Below are positions 1 to 8,539 of a stretch of DNA of 64,000 nt, in pieces; positions within the stretch are counted from its first letter, which is position 1; each line of letters starts with the position of its first letter. Under the pieces are notes generated by a model. That model had not been told where the DNA came from. It saw nothing but the letters and a program-made list of their open reading frames with translations, and made no database searches. The stretch comes from Competibacter_A sp002352125. GTDB taxonomy: Bacteria > Pseudomonadota > Gammaproteobacteria > Competibacterales > Competibacteraceae. Made by a program: the position numbers and the translations under genes. The stretch lies in contig DAOROA010000010.1 in the NCBI GenBank assembly GCA_035441325.1, forward strand, positions 22,351 through 86,350, in the 5' to 3' direction.

Positions 1-1721
1 GCAGCGCTCAAAGTATAAGAGTAAGTTTCTGGCCATTGTGCTGGGAAATAGATTACATCCGCCTGTTCAAAAGCGATAAGCGTAGATAAATCCTTATCTG
101 CATAAGGCCCGCTAAAAAAAATCGGTAACTCGGGCTCGGCACCGCCCAGTATACCCATCGGGAGTTTTTCGTAGGAGCGAAATCCCAATACTCGAAAAGA
201 AAGCGGTAAATGTCTTTTTTTAGCATCTTTTGCACAAGCTTCTAATTGCCTTCCACCTTTCGCAGGAGACATCATTCCCAACACCAGCACTTTAGCTGTC
301 TTCAACTCTGGATGAGATAAATGTACAAAATTTGCGTCAGGAATATACTTTTTAATACGGTCGATTACATCTTGCGATGGGCCAATGACTCGTTCTGCGG
401 CTGCTAGCAAATTATGAAAATAGCTGCGCCAAGCCGTAATATCGAGCCGCCATTGGGGAGGGCGCTCTTCAAGGCATTTATTACAGCCGCTCGCTTCTGG
501 TTCACCACAGTAACGCCCATCTGGCATGGTCAAATTAAATTGCGGACAAACTGGAAAATAATCATGTAAAGTATAATCGTATGGTACCCGTAATTTTTGC
601 GGCAGGGAGGCTATAAGAGGATGATGGCCAATCAGATGGTGAAAATGCACTCGCACCACCCCTATTTCCTCAAGAAGGCAGACCAAATCATCAAAATTTG
701 TCGGGATGAAGAAATAAAACTTCAACTCCTCATCCGTTCTAGCCCACTCCAAGATTACCTTGGTCCCTTCGTATGGCTTCAAAATTAATATTTCAAATTG
801 CGATTCAAGCAAATACGCCAGCTCTTGGACATGTTTATCGGTACCACCACCCAAGCAATGGTGGATAAATAATAAGCGTGGCTTGTTGGAGCGCCGAAGC
901 CGCATAAAATCGATGCACCGACGCAACTGTCGTGCTGGATCGACTGCTACATGAGATGCTATTTGCTGATCGTAAGCAGGATAAAGAGCGCGTAATCGCT
1001 CCATAGATTTTTGCATTAACGAGTCGCTTTCTGCTCCAAAAGATACTGCACCTTGATGGTAGACAAAAACATCACCACATAACAAATGCTTGAAACCCAA
1101 TCCGCTAGCTCGCAAACAGAAATCATTCTCCTCGCCGTAACCACGGCCGAACCGTTGAGCGTCGAAATAACCAACTTGCTCGATACATCGTCGCGTGATA
1201 TACATACAAAAACCGATCGCCGTAGGGATTTCCACGTAGCGCTGGGTATTTGTTACGGCAAATAATCCATCTAATTCAGCAAGCTTATCTTCGGCGGGAA
1301 AAAATAAATTATCCTGGCAAAAACATGGATAGCTACAAATAGTAGCATTGTTGGAAAATGGCGTTGCCGTGCCGACTAACGAATCACTATAAGCACAGCG
1401 ACGCAATCGATCCAACCAATCACCATGAACTTCGGTATCGCTGTTAAGCAACACCACATCGCGATCTGGATGCAAAACCATCCCACGATTGGCGGCATTG
1501 ACAAAACCCAAGTTGATCGGGTTTACCAGTAAGGTGATGGCACCAACGCTATCTGCCAACTCGCGGAGCCAAGCAGAAAGATCTGCTTCGGGACTACAGT
1601 CATCGATCACCACGATCTCGTGCGTAGTTCGCTGCGGAAATGCCAGCACGCTCTCCAGACAGCGCCGGGTAACAGCCACGTCTTTAAAAACAGGGATAAC
1701 GATATCAACTTCAATCGACAA
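1..1721 (-). CDS. Two-domain glycosyltransferase (GT2 then GT4-like), 3' end outside the window
   Basis: The frame is open for about 573 codons from a TTG at 1721 to the window edge, with an in-frame TAA three codons upstream of the TTG and an AAAAGG ribosome site about 9 nt before it. It begins VDIVIPVFKD and contains VVIDDCSP and a DXD-like LLNSDTEV, as in GT-A family 2 enzymes. A GYGEENDFCLR segment fits the GT2 acceptor site. From about residue 275 a second fold starts (LLFIHHCLGGGTDKHVQEL), resembling a GT4 N-domain. The edge cuts at FPAQWPETYSYTLS, close to where the GT4 nucleotide-sugar site should be. It lies after wzt and probably extends the polysaccharide exported by Wzm/Wzt. This stretch is visibly more AT-rich than the neighbouring genes. 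The acceptor and donor are unknown. Confidence 0.85.
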   Translation of the reverse strand, partial: MSIEVDIVIPVFKDVAVTRRCLESVLAFPQRTTHEIVVIDDCSPEADLSAWLRELADSVGAITLLVNPINLGFVNAANRGMVLHPDRDVVLLNSDTEVHGDWLDRLRRCAYSDSLVGTATPFSNNATICSYPCFCQDNLFFPAEDKLAELDGLFAVTNTQRYVEIPTAIGFCMYITRRCIEQVGYFDAQRFGRGYGEENDFCLRASGLGFKHLLCGDVFVYHQGAVSFGAESDSLMQKSMERLRALYPAYDQQIASHVAVDPARQLRRCIDFMRLRRSNKPRLLFIHHCLGGGTDKHVQELAYLLESQFEILILKPYEGTKVILEWARTDEELKFYFFIPTNFDDLVCLLEEIGVVRVHFHHLIGHHPLIASLPQKLRVPYDYTLHDYFPVCPQFNLTMPDGRYCGEPEASGCNKCLEERPPQWRLDITAWRSYFHNLLAAAERVIGPSQDVIDRIKKYIPDANFVHLSHPELKTAKVLVLGMMSPAKGGRQLEACAKDAKKRHLPLSFRVLGFRSYEKLPMGILGGAEPELPIFFSGPYADKDLSTLIAFEQADVIYFPAQWPETYSYTLSA

Positions 1722-1795
1722 GGCAAATTAACCTTTTGATAGAAAGAATATAATACGGAGCTATACTACAACCGTTTAATTGTAACGCACTATCC

Positions 1796-1813
1796 GATGA
1801 TCCCGCGATCATC
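1796..1813. repeat. Short perfect inverted repeat between wzt and the GT2-GT4 gene
   Basis: GATGATC and GATCATC flank a 4-nt loop. On the plus strand it is followed by TTTT, but no plus-strand gene precedes it, so a terminator role is doubtful. It sits in the 179-nt leader of the downstream glycosyltransferase gene. Otherwise that leader shows only an AT-rich stretch around 1741-1775 that could hold a promoter. Confidence 0.35.
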
Positions 1814-1900
1814 TTTTCGGCTGGACTATCGCTTTGCGAACCGATGTGATCAGTGCGATATTTTATCTTGGGAATTTGCAAGCAATACTAGCGGAAAATA

Positions 1901-3067
1901 TCAACTCAACTCCCAACGATTTTCCAAATAACAAACCCCAAGTTCCCGAGAGTCCTTGAGTACTTCCAGATCGGGCAATACTTTTTCGTGATAAACCATT
2001 AGACCCTGATCGTCGAACACGCGCGCATGGGCAGTATAGAGACCACCGAGCAACGGCACGCTGGGATATGTAATCAAAACTTCCCGCCGCCGACCGCACA
2101 GTGGCGGCCGACCGGATAAGTGGGTACCGGTGACGTATACGCCACGACCGTCGTCCATTTTGATCGACAGGGTCAGGTGAAACGGTAAATCATCGTGAGC
2201 GCTTTCCAAGCGTAACCGGAATCGTAAATCGTCCCCGCGTCGGCAAGGTAGCTCGCTTAGCAGCTCCAAGCTAACGATACGCACCGGTGTCTCGGATCGG
2301 GCGCCAGCTTCGGCTTGCTCGCGACGAGTATTACGCTGCGCCTGCCAAGCTTCGTAAGCGGGAATCACGCGGGCCGTTTCGCCATGCAGACGAATTCGGC
2401 CACCTTCCAGCCAGAGCGTTTCGTCGCAAAACATGCTGACTTGATACACGCTATGAGAGCAAAAGATGATGGTGCGACCGCGATTTCTGAACTCCATCAT
2501 CCGGTCGATGCACTTTTTTTGGAAGTACGCATCACCTACCGATAGCGCCTCGTCCACGATCAAGATATCCGGATCCAGCGAAGCGATCAGCGAAAAAGCC
2601 AGCCGCATTCGCATGCCGGTAGAATAGGTCTTCAGCGGCCGATCAACGAACGATTCGAGCTCGGCGAAGGCAACGATTTCGTCGAGCCTGGATTGGATCA
2701 ACTGCCGCGGTAGCCCCAATACATCCCCGTAAAGAAAGATGTTCTGGCGACCAGTGAACTCGGGATGAAATCCAACACCGAGCTCTAGCAACCCCAAAAC
2801 CGAACCGTCGCGCTCGATAGTCCCTTGCGTGGGCGTCAGCGTGCCGGCGATGAGTTGCAGCAGGGTACTCTTGCCGGCACCGTTATTGCCGATCACTCCC
2901 AAAGTTTGGCCGTGGGCCAATTCGAAATTGACGTTCCATAACGCCACGAAGTCGCTGTGGCGCGGCCGTCGAAACAGCAGTTCCTTAAGTCGATCAATGG
3001 GCTGATCGTACAATCGGTAAACTTTGCTCAGACCGTTAACGCGTAAAGCCGGCTTGGCATCGTTCAT
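1901..3067 (-). CDS. wzt: ABC transporter ATPase Wzt with C-terminal glycan-recognition region
   Basis: This is the ATP-hydrolysing subunit of an O-antigen or capsule exporter, acting at the inner membrane with Wzm. The 388 residues hold a Walker A (GNNGAGKST, about 60-68), an ABC signature variant YSTGMRMRLAF and Walker B DILIVDEALSVGD. About 140 further residues after the ATPase core look like the Wzt C-terminal beta-sandwich, which in characterised systems reads the chain terminus of the polysaccharide. The ATG overlaps the stop of the upstream glycosyltransferase gene by 4 nt (ATGA), so translation is probably coupled. The extra C-terminal region argues for export of a chain-modified O-polysaccharide over a simple teichoic-acid-type exporter. 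The sugar itself cannot be read from the sequence. Confidence 0.92.
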   Translation of the reverse strand: MNDAKPALRVNGLSKVYRLYDQPIDRLKELLFRRPRHSDFVALWNVNFELAHGQTLGVIGNNGAGKSTLLQLIAGTLTPTQGTIERDGSVLGLLELGVGFHPEFTGRQNIFLYGDVLGLPRQLIQSRLDEIVAFAELESFVDRPLKTYSTGMRMRLAFSLIASLDPDILIVDEALSVGDAYFQKKCIDRMMEFRNRGRTIIFCSHSVYQVSMFCDETLWLEGGRIRLHGETARVIPAYEAWQAQRNTRREQAEAGARSETPVRIVSLELLSELPCRRGDDLRFRLRLESAHDDLPFHLTLSIKMDDGRGVYVTGTHLSGRPPLCGRRREVLITYPSVPLLGGLYTAHARVFDDQGLMVYHEKVLPDLEVLKDSRELGVCYLENRWELS

Positions 3068-4230
3068 GCTATGTTCTGAGATCCAAAGTCGCGATGCGCC
3101 AACCCGACGAAAACCGTCTCATAAGCTCTCACCATCCGTTCGATGGATAACTGTTCCGCTCGTTGTCGACCTCGCGCCACCAATGCCTGTCGGCCAAGCG
3201 GATCAGCTAGCAGCCGCAATATCGCATCCGCCAGCGCGGTCGGATTGTTCGGTGGAACCAGAATTCCGCATTCGCTGTCGCCGAGAATTTCGCGCGGGCC
3301 GTAAGGACAATCGGTGGCAACCACCGCCGCTCCGCAGGCTAAGGCCTCCAGCACGGTATAACCGAACCCTTCGAATTCGCAGGTATGAACGAACAAATCA
3401 GCGCGACGCAGATAAGGGTGGACATTGTCGCGATAGCCCAGCAAACGCACCGATTCCGCTAAACCATAGGCGGTAATTCGCGTCTCCAAGCTAGCTCGTT
3501 CCGGGCCATCGCCGAGAATGACCAGCACCGCCGGTCGCACCGCTCGCACCCGACAGAAAGCGTCCAGCAAAAGTCCCAAATTCTTTTCCGGAGCTAATCG
3601 GGCGATGGCGCAAATGATCGGCACCTCCCCTGCCAGATCGGCAAGTTCCGGAACCGGCATTTGCGCAGCTTGCGCTACCGCCGCGCGGTCAATACCATTG
3701 GGAATAGTGATTGTGCGTGAGGTAAGTGCCAAAAAACGTCGGCGTAACTCTTTCGCCGTGCCGTGAGATGGCACGATGACTCGGTCCGCCAGCAACGCAG
3801 TGCCTGCCACTGCTGCTCGCAAAAACAGCCGGCGGCGAAATCCTCGCTCGTAGTGGCGCATGTATTCGTAAAACGGCCCCCGGTAACTGGCTACCGTTCG
3901 GGTCTGCGCTCCGGCCAGCCGGACGCCCAGCACCACCAAGCTCGACGAGTAATGCATCATGCCGAGCGCTACATCCGGTGCCAGATCGCGTATCAACTTT
4001 CCCGTAGTTTGCGCATCCCGGTACAGGATGCCGGGTGCCGTAAAGCCTGCCTCCAAATGGTACTGCAAGGCATCCACAAACGTGTCATAGGCTTCCGGTA
4101 GATAGGGTCGCAGTACGGCAGGCGCGACCAGCGTGATCCGCTCGACTTGGGTCCGGTCGAGATGGCCCAGCAAATTGGCGGTCGTTCGTTCGGCACCACC
4201 GAAAACGTGGGCCATGTGCAAAATCAGCAA
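3064..4230 (-). CDS. Family 4 glycosyltransferase
   Basis: The 388-residue protein has a GT-B family 4 pattern. The N-terminal strand plus GGAERT loop (MLILHMAHVFGGAERT) is followed by IPNGID, then AIARLAPEKNLGLLLDAF, the nucleotide-sugar site FEGFGYTVLEALACG and CPYGPREIL. I chose the TTG at 4230 over the ATG at 4215 because the first beta strand (LLILHMA) would otherwise be lost; the ribosome site is weak for either. It lies 18 nt after wzm and overlaps wzt by 4 nt, so it belongs to the polysaccharide export operon. It probably transfers a hexose during assembly of the exported glycan. The specific sugar is not predictable. Confidence 0.88.
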   Translation of the reverse strand: MLILHMAHVFGGAERTTANLLGHLDRTQVERITLVAPAVLRPYLPEAYDTFVDALQYHLEAGFTAPGILYRDAQTTGKLIRDLAPDVALGMMHYSSSLVVLGVRLAGAQTRTVASYRGPFYEYMRHYERGFRRRLFLRAAVAGTALLADRVIVPSHGTAKELRRRFLALTSRTITIPNGIDRAAVAQAAQMPVPELADLAGEVPIICAIARLAPEKNLGLLLDAFCRVRAVRPAVLVILGDGPERASLETRITAYGLAESVRLLGYRDNVHPYLRRADLFVHTCEFEGFGYTVLEALACGAAVVATDCPYGPREILGDSECGILVPPNNPTALADAILRLLADPLGRQALVARGRQRAEQLSIERMVRAYETVFVGLAHRDFGSQNIA

Positions 4231-4248
4231 ATGGATGGATGCCGTCTC

Positions 4249-5043
4249 CTACAACACGTCCGCAAAACCGGGTTCCAGTCGGCGAAACACGTAGATGCCG
4301 ACCGCCAGAGCACCGACCGCAAACAACACGAGCCCGACCAGTATCAACGGTTCCGGCCAGGCACTCGCCAATACCGCACCGTGATACGCTTCGGCAAAAG
4401 CCGTGAAGGGATTAAGGTGAATCAAGTTCCGAAATTCGGTCGGTACCGATGTCAGCGGATAAAGTATCGGGGCGGTATAGAACATGGTCGCCAGTACCAA
4501 TCCAAGCACTTGCAAGGTATCGCGCAGATAAACGGCGAAGGCCGCTAGTGCCAGCCCGAGTCCGGCTGTTACCGCAAACTGCAAAGCCAATAGGGCGATT
4601 ACGGCGCCCACCACGCTCAGCGGCAACCCACCCCGCCACAGGGCAAAAACGATTAGAAATACGGCGTAGCTCAGTCCATGTACCACGAAGGCGGCGGCGG
4701 CGGCGGCCAGCGGAAAAACTTGGACCGGGAAATGTACTTTGCGAACCATATCACGGCGACCGACGATACCACCCGCCGCACGGCTGAGTCCCTCCTGAAA
4801 GGCGAACCACGGTAGCAACACCGATAGCAGGAAAACGATGAACGGCGTATCCGCCAGCGCCGAACCTTCCGGAAATCGAGCGCGTAGAACCGCTGCGAAC
4901 ACCCACCAGTACAGCAGGATGAACAGCAATGGTTGCAGGACGCTCCACAATACGCCTAGAAAAGAGCCGGCGTACTGCTCCCGTAACTCCCGGCCGACGA
5001 AAGGCCAGAATAACCGTGAAACGCGTAGAAGCCGCTTGGGCAC
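4249..5043 (-). CDS. wzm: ABC-2 type polysaccharide export permease Wzm
   Basis: This 264-residue inner-membrane protein has about six hydrophobic segments and the ABC-2 permease hallmarks. The N-terminus RELREQYAGSFLGVLWSVLQP is typical of TagG/Wzm/KpsM permeases, and a late YPLTSVP...LNPFTAFAEAYH segment is also characteristic. It pairs with wzt, two genes downstream, to move undecaprenyl-linked polysaccharide across the inner membrane. The start is a GTG at 5043. No in-frame ATG fits, and the nearest purine-rich stretch (GGAGGAAGGGG) is about 20 nt upstream, so the exact start is uncertain. The gene follows the Asp-box protein gene by 53 nt, probably in the same transcript. Confidence 0.9.
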   Translation of the reverse strand: MPKRLLRVSRLFWPFVGRELREQYAGSFLGVLWSVLQPLLFILLYWWVFAAVLRARFPEGSALADTPFIVFLLSVLLPWFAFQEGLSRAAGGIVGRRDMVRKVHFPVQVFPLAAAAAAFVVHGLSYAVFLIVFALWRGGLPLSVVGAVIALLALQFAVTAGLGLALAAFAVYLRDTLQVLGLVLATMFYTAPILYPLTSVPTEFRNLIHLNPFTAFAEAYHGAVLASAWPEPLILVGLVLFAVGALAVGIYVFRRLEPGFADVL

Positions 5044-5096
5044 AGTGCTTGGGATGCTGTGATCCCCTTCCTCCCCTGGCTAAAATTGGTTCAAGT

Positions 5097-6869
5097 TCAA
5101 TATTTGGTATAACGAATTTTTGAGGTTTCTTCGTAGTATTCGCGATACCAATTGCCAGTAATAAACAACCATGTATCTACAAACGTATATTCCTGCTTGG
5201 GCTTGCTATAGCTTTTGCCGCTAGCAGTTTTAAATTCCGGCACTTCAGCTTCGAGGGTCATCTTAACCTTGGCAATTTTGCCCTGTCGCTCGATTCCGTC
5301 AATGCGGAAACTCCGATACTTGATGGTCCCCATCTTCTGTTGGTAAGCCTGACGATTTACCTGGTTTTGAAAAAAAGCATCCATCAAGGCGTAAGTGGTG
5401 GCGTAGTCCTCGCGCTGCATCGCATTCCAATACTGCGTTATCCGTTGGCGCAACCGCTCTTCGTTAAGGCGGGTTTTTTCCAGCTCAAGACCGCGAGGAA
5501 GCAAAGATGATTGTTGCTTTAAATCGGTCAGCGCGAACGAATAATCCACCAAATCGGCTTTAGAGAGAGCGTCATTTTCGAAGCGTTTAACCACCAAATG
5601 ATAATCCTTATCACGGTTAACCAACGCTTGTTCGAGCTTGTATTCCATCGTCAGATTCACCCGGCCCGGCAGGCCCAGCGGAATTTCTTTCTGCCAGGTT
5701 GCACCATAATCGGTCGAATAAGCGACATAAATGTTGGGACGGATATCGCGCCAATCTTCCCACGCCATGACCAACGCACCAGGCTGCGACCCGAAGCTGA
5801 GCACTGGAAATCTAGCATGAGTGATTTGATATTCCATCGATCTAAAACGGCGCGGTTCGGACCAAGTCGTGCCATTATCGGTCGAATAGGCGAAATATAA
5901 ATCGTCTTTGGCGTCTGGATTATCGTCGCGCAAACGCCGCGAGCCGCTGAATGCCAAACCAATATGGCCTTCGCCGTCCGCTGCAACAGCCAAGCGAGAC
6001 AAATCCAAGCCTTTAACTTTATCGAAAGCAAAACGCTTCCAAGTTTGTCCCTTGTCTTCCGAATAAGCGCCCTCTAACAGAAAATCTTTGCCATCGCCGT
6101 ACTGGGCCAGCCAAAGCACGAACCAGCGGCCAGCGGATTCGAAAGCCCGGTAGATCGGAGTAATTTGCTCGGGCGTCTCGGCAACTTCGACAGCGGGCCC
6201 AAACGTTTTAGTGGCGCGATCAAAGCGGCGCATAGTCATCGCTCGCCGCTCTCGCGATACGACCCAACTGAATACTGGAATCGAATCTTTATCTACAATC
6301 CACATAGGGTAGAAGCCAGGCAACACCCGCTCCACCGCCGAAAACGTTTTGCCGCCATCCTCGGAGTAACGAAAATACAAATAATACTTTTGCTTGGTTT
6401 CGGGATCAGGCTTCTCCCCTAACCACAATAGATAAATTGCGTCGTTTCGGCGCGCAACCTTCAGCCGGGTCAGTGGTTCGGATTCCGCGCCACCGACTAC
6501 CATCGGTGATGGTACCGGGCCATCCGCCTTCAGCTCGGGCAACAAATACAACGCCTTTTGCGGGAACTTATCGCGCCACATGATTGCCGAGCTGTCTTGC
6601 CCGACATCCAACGCCAAACCTGATTGATAAATCTGGCGATCTTGGGCACCCAACTTGACCTCGGCTCCATCCGGACGCCGCACGTAAAGAAAGTTGTCGT
6701 TGCCGTAATAAGCCAGCCATTCTCCCCCTTTGAGATCGAGGGCATAGTCTTGCTCGGCACCTTGGTTGACAGCTTGCCGGTTAAGCGCCTTGGGACTTAC
6801 GCTCATCTCGGCGCGGGCGATACCCATCGACGACCCGATGAACGCGAACAGCAAGATAAGCCATTTCAT
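5097..6869 (-). CDS. Secreted Asp-box (BNR/sialidase-fold) protein with C-terminal NTF2-like region
   Basis: The 590-residue product starts with a signal peptide (MKWLILLFAFIGSSMGIARA) and should be exported. It carries at least four Asp-box motifs, YSEDGGKTF, YSEDKGQTW, YSTDNGTTW and YSTDYGATW, which mark turns between blades of a six-bladed sialidase-type propeller. No sialidase arginine triad could be assigned, so enzymatic activity is open. The last 120 residues (ITQYWNAMQREDYATTYALMD...) resemble an NTF2/SnoaL-like alpha-beta cone. I took the ATG at 6869 over the preceding TTG. It lies directly upstream of wzm. A glycan-binding or glycan-trimming role for the exported polysaccharide is an inference from position only. 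Confidence 0.75.
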   Translation of the reverse strand: MKWLILLFAFIGSSMGIARAEMSVSPKALNRQAVNQGAEQDYALDLKGGEWLAYYGNDNFLYVRRPDGAEVKLGAQDRQIYQSGLALDVGQDSSAIMWRDKFPQKALYLLPELKADGPVPSPMVVGGAESEPLTRLKVARRNDAIYLLWLGEKPDPETKQKYYLYFRYSEDGGKTFSAVERVLPGFYPMWIVDKDSIPVFSWVVSRERRAMTMRRFDRATKTFGPAVEVAETPEQITPIYRAFESAGRWFVLWLAQYGDGKDFLLEGAYSEDKGQTWKRFAFDKVKGLDLSRLAVAADGEGHIGLAFSGSRRLRDDNPDAKDDLYFAYSTDNGTTWSEPRRFRSMEYQITHARFPVLSFGSQPGALVMAWEDWRDIRPNIYVAYSTDYGATWQKEIPLGLPGRVNLTMEYKLEQALVNRDKDYHLVVKRFENDALSKADLVDYSFALTDLKQQSSLLPRGLELEKTRLNEERLRQRITQYWNAMQREDYATTYALMDAFFQNQVNRQAYQQKMGTIKYRSFRIDGIERQGKIAKVKMTLEAEVPEFKTASGKSYSKPKQEYTFVDTWLFITGNWYREYYEETSKIRYTKY

Positions 6870-6910
6870 CAAAGCTAAACCCGTAACGTGAGACTAACGA
6901 CTGGTATTAA

Positions 6911-6946
6911 AAATAAAAAAAACAAAGGGGGCCACGAGAGCCCCCT
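6911..6946 (-). terminator. Intrinsic terminator of the 6983-8251 gene
   Basis: Reading the minus strand, AGGGGGC and GCCCCCT pair across a 7-nt loop and are followed by TTTGTTTTTTTT. This is a strong rho-independent terminator 36 nt after the stop codon. It should separate the abundant upstream transcript from the Asp-box and wzm genes. Confidence 0.9.
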
Positions 6947-6982
6947 CTTGAACAACTAATTCAACCGTTCTGCAAAAACAAC

Positions 6983-8251
6983 TCAGGGAGCAGCGACGGA
7001 TGAGGTAACGTTAATATCGTTACCAATCTGGCTGAGTTGGATCGGGTTGGTCCGCGGAATAGACTCCTTGATACCCTTGCGCAGCCAGAAGGCATTATTG
7101 GTAATGCCTTTGACGGTCGGGCTATCCTTGTCGGTGTCGAGCTTGAGCGGCGCCTCTTCGTTGTACTCCAGCTTGATCACGACCGCTTCGCTGGTGCTAA
7201 CCATGTTAGCGGTAGTTCCGGCCGACACATACACGTTAGACCAACCGCCATCGGGAACTTGCAGCAGCGCACCTTGCGTCAACATATCGACCGCGTTGAC
7301 CGCGCCCACGCAAACCACGTTCTGCGGAACTTGACCGGAAATGGGCTGCTCGTCACGATCATAGATCGCTGCGGTACCCAGATCCAAATCCTCGATCACC
7401 AGCCGAATCCGAGCATTCAAGTCGCCGCGATTTTGACTGGGAAGAGTGCCGAGCGCAGTACCGGTTTGGCCCGGCGCGATCCACGCGTTATCCGTAGCAT
7501 CGAAGCGCGACGGAGCGATCGGCGTCACGAAAAACTTGGTGAGGAACTCGCCACCCGTCGCGGTGAAAGGCGCCAAAGCGACCGGCACGACACCTTCCCC
7601 AATTTCGCCTGCGAGAACCTCGCCCGTCGTCTCGACATAGTCGGAAAAGTCAAAGAAATTGAACCTGCTGGTGCCGTTGTAACGGCCCGCCGAATTGTAG
7701 GCATGGTAGCCCCACGCCGCGCCGTTCTGGAATTCCAGAACGATCGCCTCACCCGCCAAATTCTCGTCGGAGGAAGCGGCAACGAAGTCGTTGTTGTCGA
7801 CCAACAAGAAAGCGCGCACCGGCTGAGAGACCCCTTTCAGCAAGGCGAACGAAGATTTGCCGTAGCCCAAGCTCGGATCGACGGCTGTGGCATCTGCGGC
7901 TTTTTCAAACACGATACCGAGGTTGTTGCCCCCGAACTGCCCAGTGGTGTCGAACGTCACGATATCGTTGGGGCTCGAAGGCAGGCTCCTGTCGACTTCG
8001 ACGCAGGACCCGGAGTTATCGGTCGCTCCACTGCCGGACTTGTACCAATACCGATAGTGCAACTTAGGTACGGTAGTGGACGAAGTGAGGAGGTCGGCAT
8101 TGTTGATAACGGATACCAGCGTGGTAACCGTGCTGCTGCCCACGACATAGGGGAACAGGATCTCATCGGCTTGTGCGGTACTGACCACAACCGCCGAAGC
8201 GCCCAGAGTCACCGCCACGGCGGCCGTCAGCTTGTTCATCTTGAATCTCAT
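6983..8251 (-). CDS. Secreted protein of unknown family
   Basis: The 422-residue product has a clear signal peptide (MNKLTAAVAVTLGASAVVVSTAQA) and a mature start DEILFPYVV. The mature chain is acidic, rich in Thr, Asn and Asp, with few cysteines, and shows no motif I recognise. Many short hydrophobic strands (TVTTLVSVINNAD, LHYRYWYKSG, AVVIKLEYNEEAPLKLD) suggest a beta-rich fold. The ATG at 8251 has GGGAG 9 nt upstream. A near-consensus promoter and a strong terminator frame it as a monocistronic gene, which suggests high expression. A surface-layer or structural secreted protein, or a type II substrate, would fit, but none of these is shown. Confidence 0.8.
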   Translation of the reverse strand: MRFKMNKLTAAVAVTLGASAVVVSTAQADEILFPYVVGSSTVTTLVSVINNADLLTSSTTVPKLHYRYWYKSGSGATDNSGSCVEVDRSLPSSPNDIVTFDTTGQFGGNNLGIVFEKAADATAVDPSLGYGKSSFALLKGVSQPVRAFLLVDNNDFVAASSDENLAGEAIVLEFQNGAAWGYHAYNSAGRYNGTSRFNFFDFSDYVETTGEVLAGEIGEGVVPVALAPFTATGGEFLTKFFVTPIAPSRFDATDNAWIAPGQTGTALGTLPSQNRGDLNARIRLVIEDLDLGTAAIYDRDEQPISGQVPQNVVCVGAVNAVDMLTQGALLQVPDGGWSNVYVSAGTTANMVSTSEAVVIKLEYNEEAPLKLDTDKDSPTVKGITNNAFWLRKGIKESIPRTNPIQLSQIGNDINVTSSVAAP

Positions 8252-8326
8252 GATTTAGCTCCCATTAAGCTCCGACTGAGGGGGTTAAAAACAACATTCC
8301 CACTGCCAGAAAGGTAGAGGAATTGC

Positions 8327-8363
8327 CTGTTGTGGATTTTACACAACAGTTTGTTGCTGTCAA
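8327..8363 (-). promoter_or_regulatory. Sigma-70 promoter with an operator-like inverted repeat around the -10
   Basis: On the minus strand a perfect TTGACA (8358-8363) lies 16 nt before TAAAAT (8336-8341). The -10 falls inside the 7-nt spacer of a perfect 8-bp inverted repeat, CTGTTGTG (8327-8334) and CACAACAG (8342-8349). A repressor bound there would block polymerase. It drives the secreted-protein gene starting at 8251, leaving a leader of about 80 nt. Confidence 0.75.
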
Positions 8364-8504
8364 TACACGAAACCACAAAAATCACACTTCAACCCAAGTA
8401 TACTGAAGCGCTTTTCCTTGCTCAAGGGCTTAGACACCTTAGAAACCATCGATTCCAGTTCATCATAACCAGTGTAGTTGCAAAAAAACAACATTTATCC
8501 GTTC

Positions 8505-8535
8505 CAATAATCCCAATTGGGGCTAGCGATTATTG
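8505..8535 (-). terminator. Hairpin just after the TPR-GT41 gene, possible terminator
   Basis: A perfect 8-bp stem, CAATAATC (8505-8512) and GATTATTG (8528-8535), begins 5 nt beyond the stop codon. A T-run on the minus strand appears only about 20 nt later (8481-8487), so intrinsic termination is uncertain. It may instead stabilise the 3' end of the long gsp transcript. Confidence 0.4.
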
Positions 8536-8539
8536 CCCG

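Noticed and set aside
7037..8317. 426-codon plus-strand frame opposite the secreted-protein gene
   Set aside because: It is antisense to a gene with signal peptide, ribosome site, promoter and terminator. The translation is Arg/His-rich with no motif, as expected for a GC-rich shadow frame.
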